Source of the DNA: Echinococcus granulosus
Lineage: Eukaryota > Platyhelminthes > Cestoda > Cyclophyllidea > Taeniidae
Reading direction: 5' to 3'
Assembly: GCF_000524195.1 (NCBI RefSeq)
Contig: NW_020170432.1
Coordinates: 87,479-151,478, forward strand
Length of the DNA stretch: 64,000 bases
In this document: piece by piece, positions 39,577 to 51,870 of the stretch
Layout: every line of letters begins with the position of its first letter
Numbering within the stretch: the first letter of the stretch is position 1
Notes under the pieces: model-generated
What the model was told of the DNA's origin: nothing
The model's database searches: none
What the model saw: the letters and a program-made list of their open reading frames with translations, nothing else
Made by a program: the position numbers and the translations under genes

Positions 39577-39577
39577 G
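39464..39577. repeat. (GAC)n-(GAT)n trinucleotide tract
   Basis: About 114 bases: roughly six GAC units passing into some 30 GAT units with occasional GGT changes. The minus-strand open frame with 30 consecutive histidines is an artefact of the repeat. Confidence 0.9.
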
Positions 39578-41562
39578 CGGCCCCGTTGACTTATCCCATT
39601 TTCTCGCCCATATGCTTGAAGGTGCATTGACAAGCAGTTTTCAATAGCGATCCACACGGCCCCAAATAAAAACAGCCACTTCTAGAAGGGATGATCAGTA
39701 AAACCACAGGGTAAATTACTTCCGTGATCCCAACTTTCGTCTTCCATGAAACACCACGCAAAAGTAGGTGGTATCTTTTACTAAAATCTGTTAAGCAATA
39801 AATGCCACGTCCCGCATATACAGTGGAATTGAATTATTTGTAGTGTGTGCTCAATTGAACTCCTGAATGTCGTGACTTCATGCGCAGGTTTGTTTGCCTC
39901 TCTTTCTCACTTTTACTTAAATGCACAACCACTAGTTGCTTAGGATTATGCAAGTGCTGCCCTTGAGAATGGCACAAACTTCCCAGATGAGCTGAATGCC
40001 TAGGCTATCAAGGAAGGCTTTGGTGACGTGCTGTGTGGATACCCTCCACGGAGACCTTATCCAATGTTGGGGTGGTCAAAACTATAGGTGGCTGAGAACA
40101 AGCATTGTCAAGGTTTCGGTGTTATCCTTGCCGAGACCGGGGATCATGACTGTGTCGACCATCAAAGACGGCCGTAAGATTCTGTATTCGATGCAGGCAG
40201 AAGTGAAGACCTTGTTCACACTACTGAATACTATCACAAACAGAGCCGCGCGCGCGAAATGGGTTCTTTAGCCGTTTATGGACAATAATTTCACCGAATA
40301 GTGTCACAGACGGCCTGCTTGAGTTCAGAACGAGAGAATAGTGGCAGAAATAATTATGTGGAGCGTTGCGGTGGTCGGTTTGCCGCCTCTAAGACTCACA
40401 TCATCAATTTGTTAAGACTGAAGTAGAACCTTCAAGGCAACAATGCTACACAGCATTTGTCTACCACAGTTTTGGCCTGACCACCTTCCTTCTTCTTAAC
40501 GCGATGGTGTTTCCAAACTGTTCTAATATCAGTCTGGATTACCACCGGATTATTGCAACTCGGAGAGGCGTCAGAGAGACTCCTTTACACCGTCTAGTAC
40601 CAGTATCTGTCTAGCAGGTATAGCTCTTCCCAAATTGAGCATTTCGTGAACCCGTTTACCATTGGCGATGACTTTACCTGTAGTAAACGATCCGTCCAGA
40701 CACGTGCTATTTTTGGCTGGCAAAAGAAACATAGCACAATGAAAGCAGGGATTAGTATCATTTGAGTGGCACCTGTTCATTAAAGCCAAGGAAAAAACCT
40801 AAGTCCTGACCACCTTAATTCCTACCTATCCACCCACTTAGTCCCAAGGGCAAATGATAACCAAATGGCTATGAATGAGGACGAGGCAAAAATTAATCTC
40901 TCTGTCTTCCCCTCTCTTCCCAAAATCCCATTCTACGTGAAGTGCAGAACTTTTTACGGATAAGTTTGGCGGTATGAAATTAAGTCAAGTGGAGGAGCCT
41001 CTTAGTACCAATTCACTAGTCTTCACTACTGCTCAAGAAGATGGGGAGAAGAGAGGCGGGAGGTTTTTTAATGCCCACCTTGGATTTGTGGGGGAGTGGC
41101 GAATGCCAACCATAATTACTTGGCCTGGGAAAGGTGATGGCTACATCGTCAACCGTTGCATCTGTATCGCTCCATAAACCTAAACGTACGTTCACACATG
41201 CACACGCAGGACAAAGCGTAGTAAATGTGAAGTAGTGTGTGCCTTTGTAGTGAGTAGTAGTAGTAAGTAGTGGGGCATTTGGAGATGTCTGTTGGAATAT
41301 GAAAGACGGAAATCTCTTCTAATCGCAACTCTGTTGATCAGTCAGGTATTTACTCGACCAAATCATTTCAGATCAGTTAGCCAGTTGGTTAGGAAACAAT
41401 CATGCGGCCATACGAATCCAAGACGTCGTCTATTCATATCGTCATCCATCATTGGATGTGATACTCATGGTCCATTGGCTTGGCTTCAGCAACATTTCCC
41501 AGTTTTCATTGATGTCGGTGTCAATCAATCCATTCAAATGGCTCAAATTAATGCCGACACGT

Positions 41563-41760
41563 AATGACTTCTTCAGTGTAAAGAGTGGAGGCTCCTCCAC
41601 ACTGTGATACTGCGTCCATCTTTGAAGAACCCACCACCGGAGTCAAATGATTTACCCTCAGTCATTTCACTGTATTTGCGACAGGGTGTTGTCACAAATC
41701 AGACCATCTCCAGTCACACTCATCAAGTTTAGCTGATGCTGTGTGGGTTCGTAAGAAGGG
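41563..41760 (+). repeat. Interspersed repeat, copy B
   Basis: Second copy of the element at 38938-39215, same orientation, with scattered substitutions and small gaps. Ends close to the CTGATGCTGTGTGG segment at about 41732. Confidence 0.5.
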
Positions 41761-44668
41761 GAAAGGTGGTGCATAGGACAGAAAAGGCTATCAAACCGGC
41801 AGTTTGATACCCACCCACCTGCGCACATAAGCAACTGCCAAAGTGTATTTTTGAGAGTTCACTATAGGCTACAACAATTCGTCCCGGCATGTCAAAGTGA
41901 AAGACGCAAAGAATTTCAGGACTTTTGATTTCGCATAACAAGCACAAATAAAATGCCCCTAAAAATTGTGAGTTTGTGGCAAAAAACTACTCATTTTATG
42001 AAGGCAGCTGGATAAACAATAGAAGGGATGGCTAGGTTGGCGCCAACGTCATCATTCCGCTTGGCCAAGATGATTCATTACGCACCACCCCAGCAACAAG
42101 CACCACAATCTCGCGAAACTCCGTAGCTTCCATTCCAAAACAGTCAGACTTTTCCCCAATTTTATGCACAAAATAATCTGATTGGAATCTTGTTTAATCA
42201 GTTTCATTATATTTTACTTGTTCGCCATTTGTATCACCCTCAGGGTGACAAATTTGCCACGTTCCTTTCATGCATTATAGTAGTACCACACCAAATGACA
42301 CTGGCTTGACAAATGTCACCTGTTTCATCCATTTAGGCCTAGCGTGAATAGCTTTTTTGCTAGTTTAAACTCAAAATTTCCCAGGAGTTTTCACTCAAGC
42401 GATAATCTTGACAAATTTATTCGTGACAAAGTAGGTAACTCCGTGTCAACTATACGCTTGAAGGTCACTGAAGTTCTTGCTATGAAAAAGCAAATTTAAG
42501 TAAAAAACAGAATGCAAAGTTTTTCACCAAAGGGAAGGAAAAAAACATATTTGTATGGTTTCCGTGTGCCATTTGGAGGGCTTTGTATCGCAACGAAAAA
42601 AATAACAGAACTTTGCTTTACCCGTGGATGAGATCAAAGCCAGTGATAGAATAAAACGCAATTTCCTATAAATGAAATCAACAATCATCATGGCATTTTA
42701 TCCTTTTTTTTAGGAAAAGATGTGCTTCTCTTATCCCTAAGTATATGGGAAAGTTGTAAAATTTGTTGCAGCGAGTAGTACAGAAACCCGTTTTTTGCTT
42801 AGCTATGATATTTTGTCAGGTCTTTGAGTCTATCGTATTTCCACCCTCATGGCAGTGGCTCGGTCACCTGTTCAAATCAGACTCCTGGTGTTTCTGCACA
42901 TTCATGTCAAGACTCCTTCAATAAAAGAATTTTTAGAAAAAAAAATTAGTTAAGCTTAACATACGCCAAATGATTGTTTCAATGGAATTTTTCCCTAGTC
43001 GCTCACGTGACAGCATCCACACTGGCTATCACACTGCATTCGTGATAAACAGACGTACTTTTTTTTCACTGTCAAGGGTGAATCAAACCCTACAAGAGGT
43101 GGGATCGGGACAGAGTCTTGGTTGTTATCTCATGGATATGAAAGGTGGTTTGCAGCCTGGGATTTTGAAATTTTCTCGTGGCCGAGAAGGAGAAGGCGAC
43201 TGGTAACAAATTTGGCGTGTACAGGGTTCCAGGCGTCACTGGGTATCACAACTCTTGGCGTCCTTCTGGAAGCTTCCGGAGTCCCGTAGCAGTTCCGCCT
43301 TGGTCACATTCCTCCTCCCACCTTCATCGACTCTTTATCACCACCTTATCATCTACCCGTGGGACTTTAAATCCTTGCAACAACTTATTCATCGCAGGTC
43401 TCGCTCCGTCGCCTGGCAACACTATGCGTGCCGTCACGTAGACTTCAAAAGGTGTTGTTTTCACCTCTCAAAAGGAAACCTTTTCTTACTAATTCCACTT
43501 TTGCGCTGCTCTGACAGTAATGACTGGTGAAGGTAGATTTGCTAACCAGTAGTCACGACGAATGGTCCATTCTCCTCGAAGTTCACACCTATTGCACAAC
43601 GCATTGAAATGCATTTGTCACCGCCAAACACAAGAATGAGAAGGAGATATGTTTGCGAACGTACTTGGCACTCTCCGAAACGCCACCAAGAAATCGTGCA
43701 ATCACTTGTAGCATGTGTGTCTTTTAATTCAAACCCCTCAAATGCATCGCCTATTCACCGTCACTAAACCAGAACTCCAGACGGCGGGAACTACTAAACA
43801 CCGTAGAACGTTATTTGAGATGTCCTAACCCCTTCATCTGAGGTATTTGGGCGTAAGAAGTGGGGTGGGAAACTGCTGGCCTCGGTGCCATTAGCAGGAC
43901 TTCATGCCACCTTCACGGAGGCTAAGAGACCTCCGTAATTCCTCTTCCATATGATCACTTCTTGGGCTAATCTACGAGGAGCCTCCAAACTAGACCAAAA
44001 GGCGTGTTCAACTAAGTCGTGGGGGACAGCTTTGTCAGTGGGAACCTTGTTAGGACGGCTGACTCATCTCAAGATGGTCTGCCCGTCTTGATACCCCGTG
44101 ATAACCTCGGCGGAATTGTCTCAACGGGTCGGCTGTACGTTACAGGCACAGTTACTGAGGCTGTGATCTGGCATCTGCTACAGATCCGTCTCTTCATTGG
44201 CGAACTTACGTAGATATGTCTTCGAAACGGTGACACTAGCCCAATGTCTTACTGTCGAGCTTCCCATCGGGGGTTTCCACGATCTTGCCCACAAGACACT
44301 TCCTCTGTTCTCAACCAACTTGGTCAACAGAACCCGAGCCACAATGGACGATAGCTTACACCCCAAATGGAAGCAAGTCCCGTTTTGGCTTGAACAGTCA
44401 TTCCCAATGACTTTCTACTTGGGTCAATTTTGAACAAAGGCAACGCTGGTGCTGTCAAGTACATCCATACGCGTACATTTGAAGGAGTGCAGTTGACCTT
44501 GGTCTCAACTAGTACTGCATGTTCGTTTGGCCTGTAACACCGTGGATGTGAGTTTCCTCAAAAGCTCAAAACGGTGACTTCCCGCCCACGAGAAGTCGCT
44601 AAATTAATATTTCATGTTCTTCACCCCTCCTCGGCTATCAGTCACAGTGAACTCCACAGGTAGCCGCA

Positions 44669-44872
44669 TTGCGACTTTACGGTTTGATTGCAGCGGGCGT
44701 TGACGCTGACCTACTACAAATTCCGTTTTGGCAAAGCCCGAGATCACTGGTGAGCGGAGCGCCCAACTGTACAACCTTCAACTGTCTGTTTTGTAGTTTG
44801 ATGGATAATATCGCCTTACCCCGACCTCCCTTAATGACGTTTCCGCCTCAAGTGTCAAAATGGCTACGCTGA
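44669..44872 (+). repeat. Possible third copy of the left-edge repeat
   Basis: GACGCTGACCTACTACAAATTCC near 44700-44725 resembles the minus strand of the 2177-2674 repeat over about 45 bases, and the conceptual peptides share D-DLLQIP. Similarity fades on both sides. Confidence 0.3.
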
Positions 44873-45149
44873 AGGGGAGAACCTGACCTAGAAGTAAACA
44901 CACGCCGGACACACAGGCAAGCTTGCCAAAGTGCCCCTGCCCAAAACATTACCAACAAGAGACTATTTCACCTGCCAAATCAGCAATATTGACCTCAAAA
45001 AAGCACAAACCTATTCCAAAAAATTCTGCCTGCAGTAAAATATATTTCTTCTAACAAATGATGAATCATTAAAAGAGGGCTAAATTGTACTGTCAAGTAT
45101 AGAGAAGAGATGGGTAAGGGGCGAACCGAATACGCTAACCCGTTGAGCG

Positions 45150-48046
45150 CTACAATGTGATCAAGTCACTGACTAGGGTGATACCCACGACGCACCCGAA
45201 CCCTGCGATCAGACCGCCCAGTTGAACGAGGAAGAGGTAAAAGGAATTTCTATTCTTATTCTCCAGCTCCTCCAAAGCCTCCCGAATGTTCGGCGTCTAG
45301 GTGAGAGAGAGAGAGAGAGGTTTGGAATAAATATACGCGCAACGGATGAACAGATGACACAGCGGCGCGTAAACATTATCGGAGTAGATAAAATGCGGCT
45401 AAGGGTCACAAGACACAATTGTCCTTACGAGCACACGCGTTTGATGTGGTAGCACTGCAGTTTGTTTAATCTCTCTCTGTAGATAGGAAGCAACTTCGAT
45501 AAGGGACTGACTAACCTAGCCTCTAAACTCCTGTACAAAGAATTGACATCGTATGACTTGCGCGGTCGGATTGTCACCTTCGCTTAAAACGGTGGGCGTG
45601 GGTGTTAATGGGTAATAAAAAAATGCAAACTAAATGCCTGCCATAAACATTATGAAAAACGGAAGTGCAATTGTACCATGTCGGCAAGACTGATGTAGAG
45701 GAAGAAGCCCGCGGTGATAGCGAAGACGTAGAGCGCTCCGGTGGACACCTCACCGATAAGCAGACCGAGAATCACTCCAAGGTAGGTGGTGCAGGCAGAT
45801 AAGAAGTTGGCGCAAACGGCCGACTTGATGGAAAATCCGGAGGAGACGAGGATTGCGAAGTCACCTGTGGTCAGACCATCTCGTTAGTAATGCCGGCTAA
45901 CGATCAGGGGCAAATTAGCCTAGCGGATCAAGTCACTCACCGAGCTCAGTGGGCAGTTCTTCAAAGATGATGCTAAGAGTTAGAGCGATACCTATCGTTG
46001 GACTCTCCGTAAAACCCACTCCAATGGTCATGCCATCCATGAAGTTGTGAAAAGCATCACCGAAAAGGATCATCCATGCGACTGGGGCGATTTTGGAAAA
46101 CTTTTCGCGACTAAAGTGGAAGTTGCAGCGCCGACGCGACGCAATCACAGACTTTTGCGACATGTAGACGCTGTCAATGGAACCCAAATCATCGTCACGC
46201 AGTACTTCAGCGCTTTCTCCTGAGATCTGCGGCTGGGGAGGAAGAGCAGATGTAACAGTGCCCAATTTTGGAAGAAAAGTATGTTACAATAAAAAAACCT
46301 CACCTGAGGAAAATCCGACTTTGGAGCATTGGAGTTTTCATCCCAATTCTTCGTATCCCCGATTTCCGTTCCATCCAATGATTTGTCATTGTCTGATGCT
46401 ATACTCCACTGCAATTAAAAGAATGATTTTAGTGCATCTATTACACCACCTAGTTATTGTTATATATTGCACTAGCTAAACCATTTCCTTCTCGATCGCA
46501 AATGAACTGATTCGCCAGTCAGACAGAAATACAGGCCCATTTGCACAACACACCCAGAGAACTTGATAAAAGAGGCAGCATAATACTTAATTTGCATGGT
46601 CAAGTTTTGGCCAACGGCAATGAATAATTAACTAGTTGCTTGAATGTGGGTCGGTGCCAAAGCGAGCATACACGCACCTTCAAAAGTCGGGGCAGGATCA
46701 GGAGGACGTATTCCACGATGAAGAAGAAGAGGGCACCAATCGGCACGCAGCTGAATTTGTAGAGGTAGGTACGACCCTGACCGCCGAATTCCAATGGCAT
46801 TTCTGCCATTCGCAGTGACTGAAATGCAGGTGAAGCATCTGAGCCAAACTGATATTCCTCTTCCATTTTGATACATTAACCCTCACTCTTAAAAACAAAT
46901 GTTCGCATGTGACTGATGATCGAAAAGAAACTACCTACTTCGGGAATGAGAACGAGAACAGCCGTGCAGAAGAGTGCCCCGACTGCCAGAGCCATCATGA
47001 AATTGAGCAGTGTGGGGAAATGCCTTGAACGTTTGATGGGAATGCAAAAGAAACCGGTCAATGCGCAGAGGTTTGTGACGGTAACAGCCAAGAATGAGTA
47101 GATTATCGCTGGAGAAAGAAGAGAAGACAGGGCCATTAAGAAGTGAAGCTGTGACTGACCAAATTCTTCGCTTTGAGATGCAAGTCTAACTGTGATAGCA
47201 GTAAGGTAGCACACTAAACCAACTGTGTGACAATTATACAAACTCATACCACCAAACAAACACCCCCAAAATTCACCGCAAGTTTAGCCAAAACACATGA
47301 AAATAATAAATATTTTTCCCATGATGTGACTATGCCAATTCACTCCTTTAATGTTCGCCATCGGAAAAATGCATTAGGATAGGGGAAAATTTAACGAAGG
47401 TGAAGCGAGGAGGAATAACAGGGACCGAACCTAGACGTGAACAACGAAAAACTACCTCTGTGCATCGGGACTGTTGTTACATATTGCGCAAAGGGAGAAG
47501 GGTGTAAGCTTTCCAAATAGTTTATGTGCATTGAAGCCAACAATACCTACTTTCTACAAGAGATCGGCGCGCTAAATGGGGCGGATTTGAGATTTCGATT
47601 ACAAAATTATTGAAAGCTGAATCGTTAGATGAAAAAATTGTTAAAAGTGCCTTGGTTTCTTCGACGTTCTGAAACTAAAACGAAAATACGAGACCATTAG
47701 GATGGTATAAGCTCTAATTACAGTCTTAGACAAGATGTGAGCATAAGAAACGACGTACATTTTTCAAAAGTACAGTGACTAGCGGATTTGAATCGAAAGA
47801 AACATTGCCTAACATCTTAACTGTGATCGGAGCAATTGCACTGGCATTAGGAGAGTTTGGATCTGGCACGAGACCGGCAGGCGGAGCTGATAGGCCATGC
47901 AACACAAAAGTTGGCTCTGCATTGGCAACAAAGAATCCGGGGTTGTCAGTTGAAAGGAGTGACAATATGACAATCACCACAGTCCAATGCCGAAAAAGTG
48001 AGGTAGGAGAACCCACAGCTGTCAGAAATGCCAATGTGGACGCCAT
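45150..48046 (-). CDS. ZIP zinc/metal transporter, SLC39A8/14-like (ZIP-A)
   Basis: Imports divalent metals into the cytosol. Eight exons on minus: 47759-48046, 47551-47674, 46939-47108, 46678-46818, 46304-46408, 45941-46232, 45677-45864, 45150-45296; all introns GT-AG; 484 residues. Exon 1 carries a hydrophobic signal segment (HWTVVIVILSLLS) and an Asn-containing extracellular part. Exon 3 holds transmembrane segments with FMMALAVGALFCTAVLVLIP. Exon 4 has MPLEFGGQGRTYLYK and a further membrane span. Exons 5-6 give an acidic cytosolic loop. Exon 6 ends with FHNFMDGMTIGVGF (His338) and EELPTELGD. ZIP8/14 relatives have EE-PHE-GD; here the His is Thr371. Exon 7 has CANFLSACTTYLG and LYISLADM; exon 8 the last span. 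A GA/CT run at 45301-45320 is the exon 8 pyrimidine tract. Confidence 0.93.
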
Positions 48047-49621
48047 CTATATAGAGAAATAAACTGAAACTTAATTCCAAAACTAGACACAATAATAGAA
48101 TAGACTTAAAGCTGGTCGTACTTACAAATGAATCAAAATCAACAAAACATTCAGTAAAGTTGCATGTGGCCTACGATGAATTCGGGAAATTTCAACGCTG
48201 TCACATCGTCTCACACTTGAAAGACTATGCGGTAATGGGTAAGCAATTTAAGAAAAATGAAAAAGATAGAAGGGAAACAAGACTTTTCAGCGCGTTCAAA
48301 AGTATGTAATGTGAGTGAAATTGGTGAACATTAAAAAGTTCAAAGGAGAGATGGTAGAATGGCGCCAAAAATGACCAAGACCCTTTACAAGTAGGGCGCA
48401 TCTCAGCAAACCAACGTCAGCATGAAACCAATACCAAATTAGCTTTAAGTAAAAAGAGGAAGAGAGCATACGAGAACAGTAACCGAAGTACAACTCGAAA
48501 GTCCGCACCACCCACCTGTATTTAAAGATTGATTCATAAGGGTTTTGCATTGGCGTGGTGCAATCAAATGAAGAAGTCAAACAAACTGGTATATTTATTA
48601 AATTTGAACTGCCAAAATGAATTTTAGCAACAAAAAGTAGCCTAGTGCTGCACTGAATTTTGCATGTTAAACCGAATTTTTGGGCTTAAGTACGTCCCGA
48701 CACTAGGACAATGAGGTTATTGAAATCAGATTAGTAATATCACTAAGTTTAATTTACGTTTCGCGCTTAAACAGCACTTTTGATTTAAAATGTGAAAAGC
48801 TACGAAAATTTATTGCCTTATTATTTACCTTTTAAGCAATTCATATCGCATTTTAAAGGTAAACATGCAATATCATTGTCCTTTCTCATTTCAATAGTCA
48901 ACCATTCTTTGATATTTTCCTGTCTTTGGTCGAATATGAGCCCTGTTCGGTAGCATGATTACTCTGATCTGCGCGGGTGAAGCAGAAGAAATGAAACGGG
49001 ACTAGCGTCTTCCTTCTCATACCTGTTTCGAGAGAAGAGTGGGTGGAAGAAGACATCTTTTTTTGATCCGTAATATGGATTTTGAAAGTTTAAAATGCCT
49101 TAAAGAGAGCAGTTGTTGGTTTTACCCTCCATGATTAAATGTGTTTGGTTATCCCCGCTTTTCACTTCTCATCTAGTAGGTACATTCAAACACACCCTCT
49201 TCTTTCTGAGCACTGTCGTTAGTGCCTGCATATGCCATTTGCGGTGGTTTTTTCTTACGTCAGCACATAGATTTCATCTTAGTATCCAGCATATGTTGTG
49301 CCTATCTACGGATGCACTCTGTTGTAATGAACGGTAAATTTTTGGATGCGAAGCTGTGTATTGCACACGAGTTAGTTTGGTGGTGACATGACTTTCATTA
49401 TTAGGCGAACACTTTTGCTCCACGGATGAGTAAACTTGCATTGCACTCTGGGAAACGGGATCGGCCTGCATAGCTGTGCAAGGTCCCCTTCTCTGCAGAT
49501 TTTAACCTGACCGTTGTTGTCGTTATAGCCCTTCTACCTGACATTTGACAGACGTAAGTGTTCTCTCGCGATGTTGAAATTTTGTCTCATCTCCAATTTC
49601 TATCACAGTACGTGCTCTGGT
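48047..49621. other. Stretch upstream of ZIP-A
   Basis: No exon supported. Contains the presumed ZIP-A promoter region; no clear TATA element seen. A 94-codon minus frame at 48296-48580 has no recognisable domain. Confidence 0.4.
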
Positions 49622-51870
49622 TCACTGTCTGTTGCTACCTTGGGGTTTGTTTTGGAACCACTGGTTAGTACTCCTACCTAATGACTTTTGAGCCTTCTGA
49701 ACAGTGAAAGTGTGATTGATGTATATATTGTAGGTCTGTACACAAGAAGGAATCGTCCGAGGCATTACTCTCAATATCGTGGTTTTGCATGCCCAAACAG
49801 AGTTTAGCAGTCCAGTCAGGGTACGGTTTGTACTTCCCAAATGTCAATTACGCTCCGGATATTAAGGAGTCATCGTGTCTTAGAAATTGAGAAGGTTGCG
49901 CACAGTTCGATACAAGTTGGCTGTCAAAATTAACGCTTTTATTGTTAGGCACCTTTTTTGGAACTTTGTGTCAACACAATCAGCGACTGAAGAAAAAATC
50001 AATTGTTTTGGCGACTTGTGTCCTCAATGATCTTCACGAAGAAGTAGTTGGAACTAGCAATATCAATTTCTACTCCCTTCTCTCGGTAATCTGTGGGCAA
50101 ACACTAAAGTTTTATCGTGGTGGGGTGAGGTCTTTGGAAACTTCTTCGTCTAAGACGGGTTCGGTAGAAATCAATTACATCTTGGGTGAGCAAAGGCCAC
50201 TGATACCCCCTGTTCGAGGCATCTAGCATCTTCTTTTCCTCTGTATAATCCAACTGCTCATGCAACTCGTACAGAATTGCTTGCACTGATGATTTTGGCA
50301 CCACTAAACGGTTAGGGAATAGAGAGTAAAACCTCGTCCTCTACATATAATTCCGACCACTTTTGTCACATGCTTTCGGTCACCTAACCTTATAGGGACA
50401 TCTCTTTCACCACTATCGTGGAGGAGGATGTAACAAATCTCTTGCACCTCAAAGTTACAATTGGTCTTTAGCGGATTCGCTCAAAACGCTTCTGCAAGGC
50501 TTAGTCTGCGAGATAGTTCATCTATATGACTAGATGTACCCCCGCTCCTGTACTGTACTGTACTGGAAAACCATATTTTCACAGTCTCTCATACCAGAGG
50601 ACCACCAAATGGTCTATGACCTTCGGCGTTTTTAACCCAGTCAGTACCTAATCATCCATTCTTACTATGACCTTCCTTACTACCAGGTAATGTCTGAGGT
50701 GTCTGAATACTGAGAAAACGGCAAAGAGTTCATGTTGGTTTACGCTTTTCTGACTCACCCGTTTGTTGAGTTTAGTACTTGCGCAAACGATGATGTGGTT
50801 TCCATCCTCCTCTGTACCCAATGATGTTACCCCGCCCACAACTGCATCACTGATGCCAGTCCCCGGTGCGGATTACAGAGCACCCGATTCCATATTACGT
50901 AATGCTATAACTGGTGCAAAGGAGAGCTTCCGCTTTAATTCTTTAGACACTTAATAGTGCTCTCCCTCTAACTAGACATTCTTTGAGCTTCTTGACAAAA
51001 TCTTCGACGTAATAATTGTAGTAACTTGCCAAATATAGGAAACTACGGAGTGTTTTTTGGTTGGTTGATTTGGTCAGGTCCCGCCTTGCTTTGTGCTGGC
51101 TTTGGTAAACGCCATCCCCTCTGTCGGACGGAGCTGACCAAGCGTTTGGGTTTAAAGTCAAACCCGCACTAGGTAGACGGTCCAACATTAATATTAGATT
51201 GAGGTTTTGCTCCCAAATATCTTTACCGAGGACATTGTGGTTTGGGAAATGATCATTCCGTTACAGGGATTAAAAGGCAACGCCTGGGATTCAAAATGTC
51301 AATTTGACAATATGAAAGCTGTCTTCTATCCGTTTCTGTCACTTTTACCTGCCAGCACTTCTATATTAAATCTAGGGTATTGTGTAGCGTCCCGAGGCTC
51401 CCTGAAGACGAAAGAAGACATAATATATATTCAGCATAGAGAAGGTGTCTGGGCTACTGGCATGGCCCGAAGGTCAGCCCACCCAGCGAGGTACAAGAGG
51501 GCTAATTCAAAGTATCAAAAGTGGTGCCTCAATAATACCAAGGGATAAATCACTATCGTATTACAATTAAATCAGTTCAACCCTTGTAGAAAAATCTAAC
51601 AAATTTTTTAAGTGGGGTTGTGAAAACCCACCCTCCTTTGTTACTGAGGGCAGCTTTCTGAGGTCAAAGCACAATCAAAGGCTTTCATCTCCCTTCCTTA
51701 CCGGAGCAATCGACGAGGTTCACAGTTTTTGACGGATTTATGACTTCACCTCTGAGCATCTCTTCCACCAGACGTTTTACCTCTTCTGGTAGAGGAGGTG
51801 ATACGCGTCTAGGCGGCAGCCAGACCGAACTAGCCCCACTAGTGTCCACCATATGTTTCTTGATGTTGGT
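49622..51870 (-). mobile_element. Decayed Ty3/Gypsy-type retrotransposon pol remnant
   Basis: In minus order: at 51870-51718 a reverse transcriptase start (WLPPRRVSPPLPEEVKRLVE, then EEMLRGEVINPS); at about 51235-50943 the end of the palm and connection (LDRLPSAGLTLNPN, then LRSFLYLASYYNYYVEDF); at 50839-50648 an RNase H segment (NQHELFAVFSVFRHLRHYLV); at 50304-50104 the zinc-finger-like start of integrase (LYELHEQLDYTEEKK, YQWPLLTQDVIDFY), its His/Cys residues partly lost; at 49840-49622 possibly integrase C-terminal sequence. The order is that of Gypsy pol. Frames are broken by stops and gaps, and the central reverse transcriptase motifs are missing or unreadable. No long terminal repeats, gag or protease could be assigned, so the element is inactive. 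Confidence 0.8.

Larger units (their letters stand above)
31239..45149. other. Gene-poor, repeat-bearing 14 kb interval
   Basis: No gene is supported across this interval. It holds weak CATCC-type repeats at 31727-31775 and 34137-34235, a dense array at 38643-38937, a trinucleotide tract at 39464-39577, a repeat pair at 38938-39215 and 41563-41760, and a weak third copy of the left-edge repeat near 44690. Some stretches (33.0-33.7, 40.0-40.8, 43.2-44.6 kb) are less A+T-rich and carry 60-100 codon open frames on both strands with no recognisable domain. They may be decayed mobile elements. Confidence 0.5.

Noticed and set aside
39448..39657. Minus frame with about 30 consecutive histidines
   Set aside because: Translation of the GAT/ATC repeat; no gene context.
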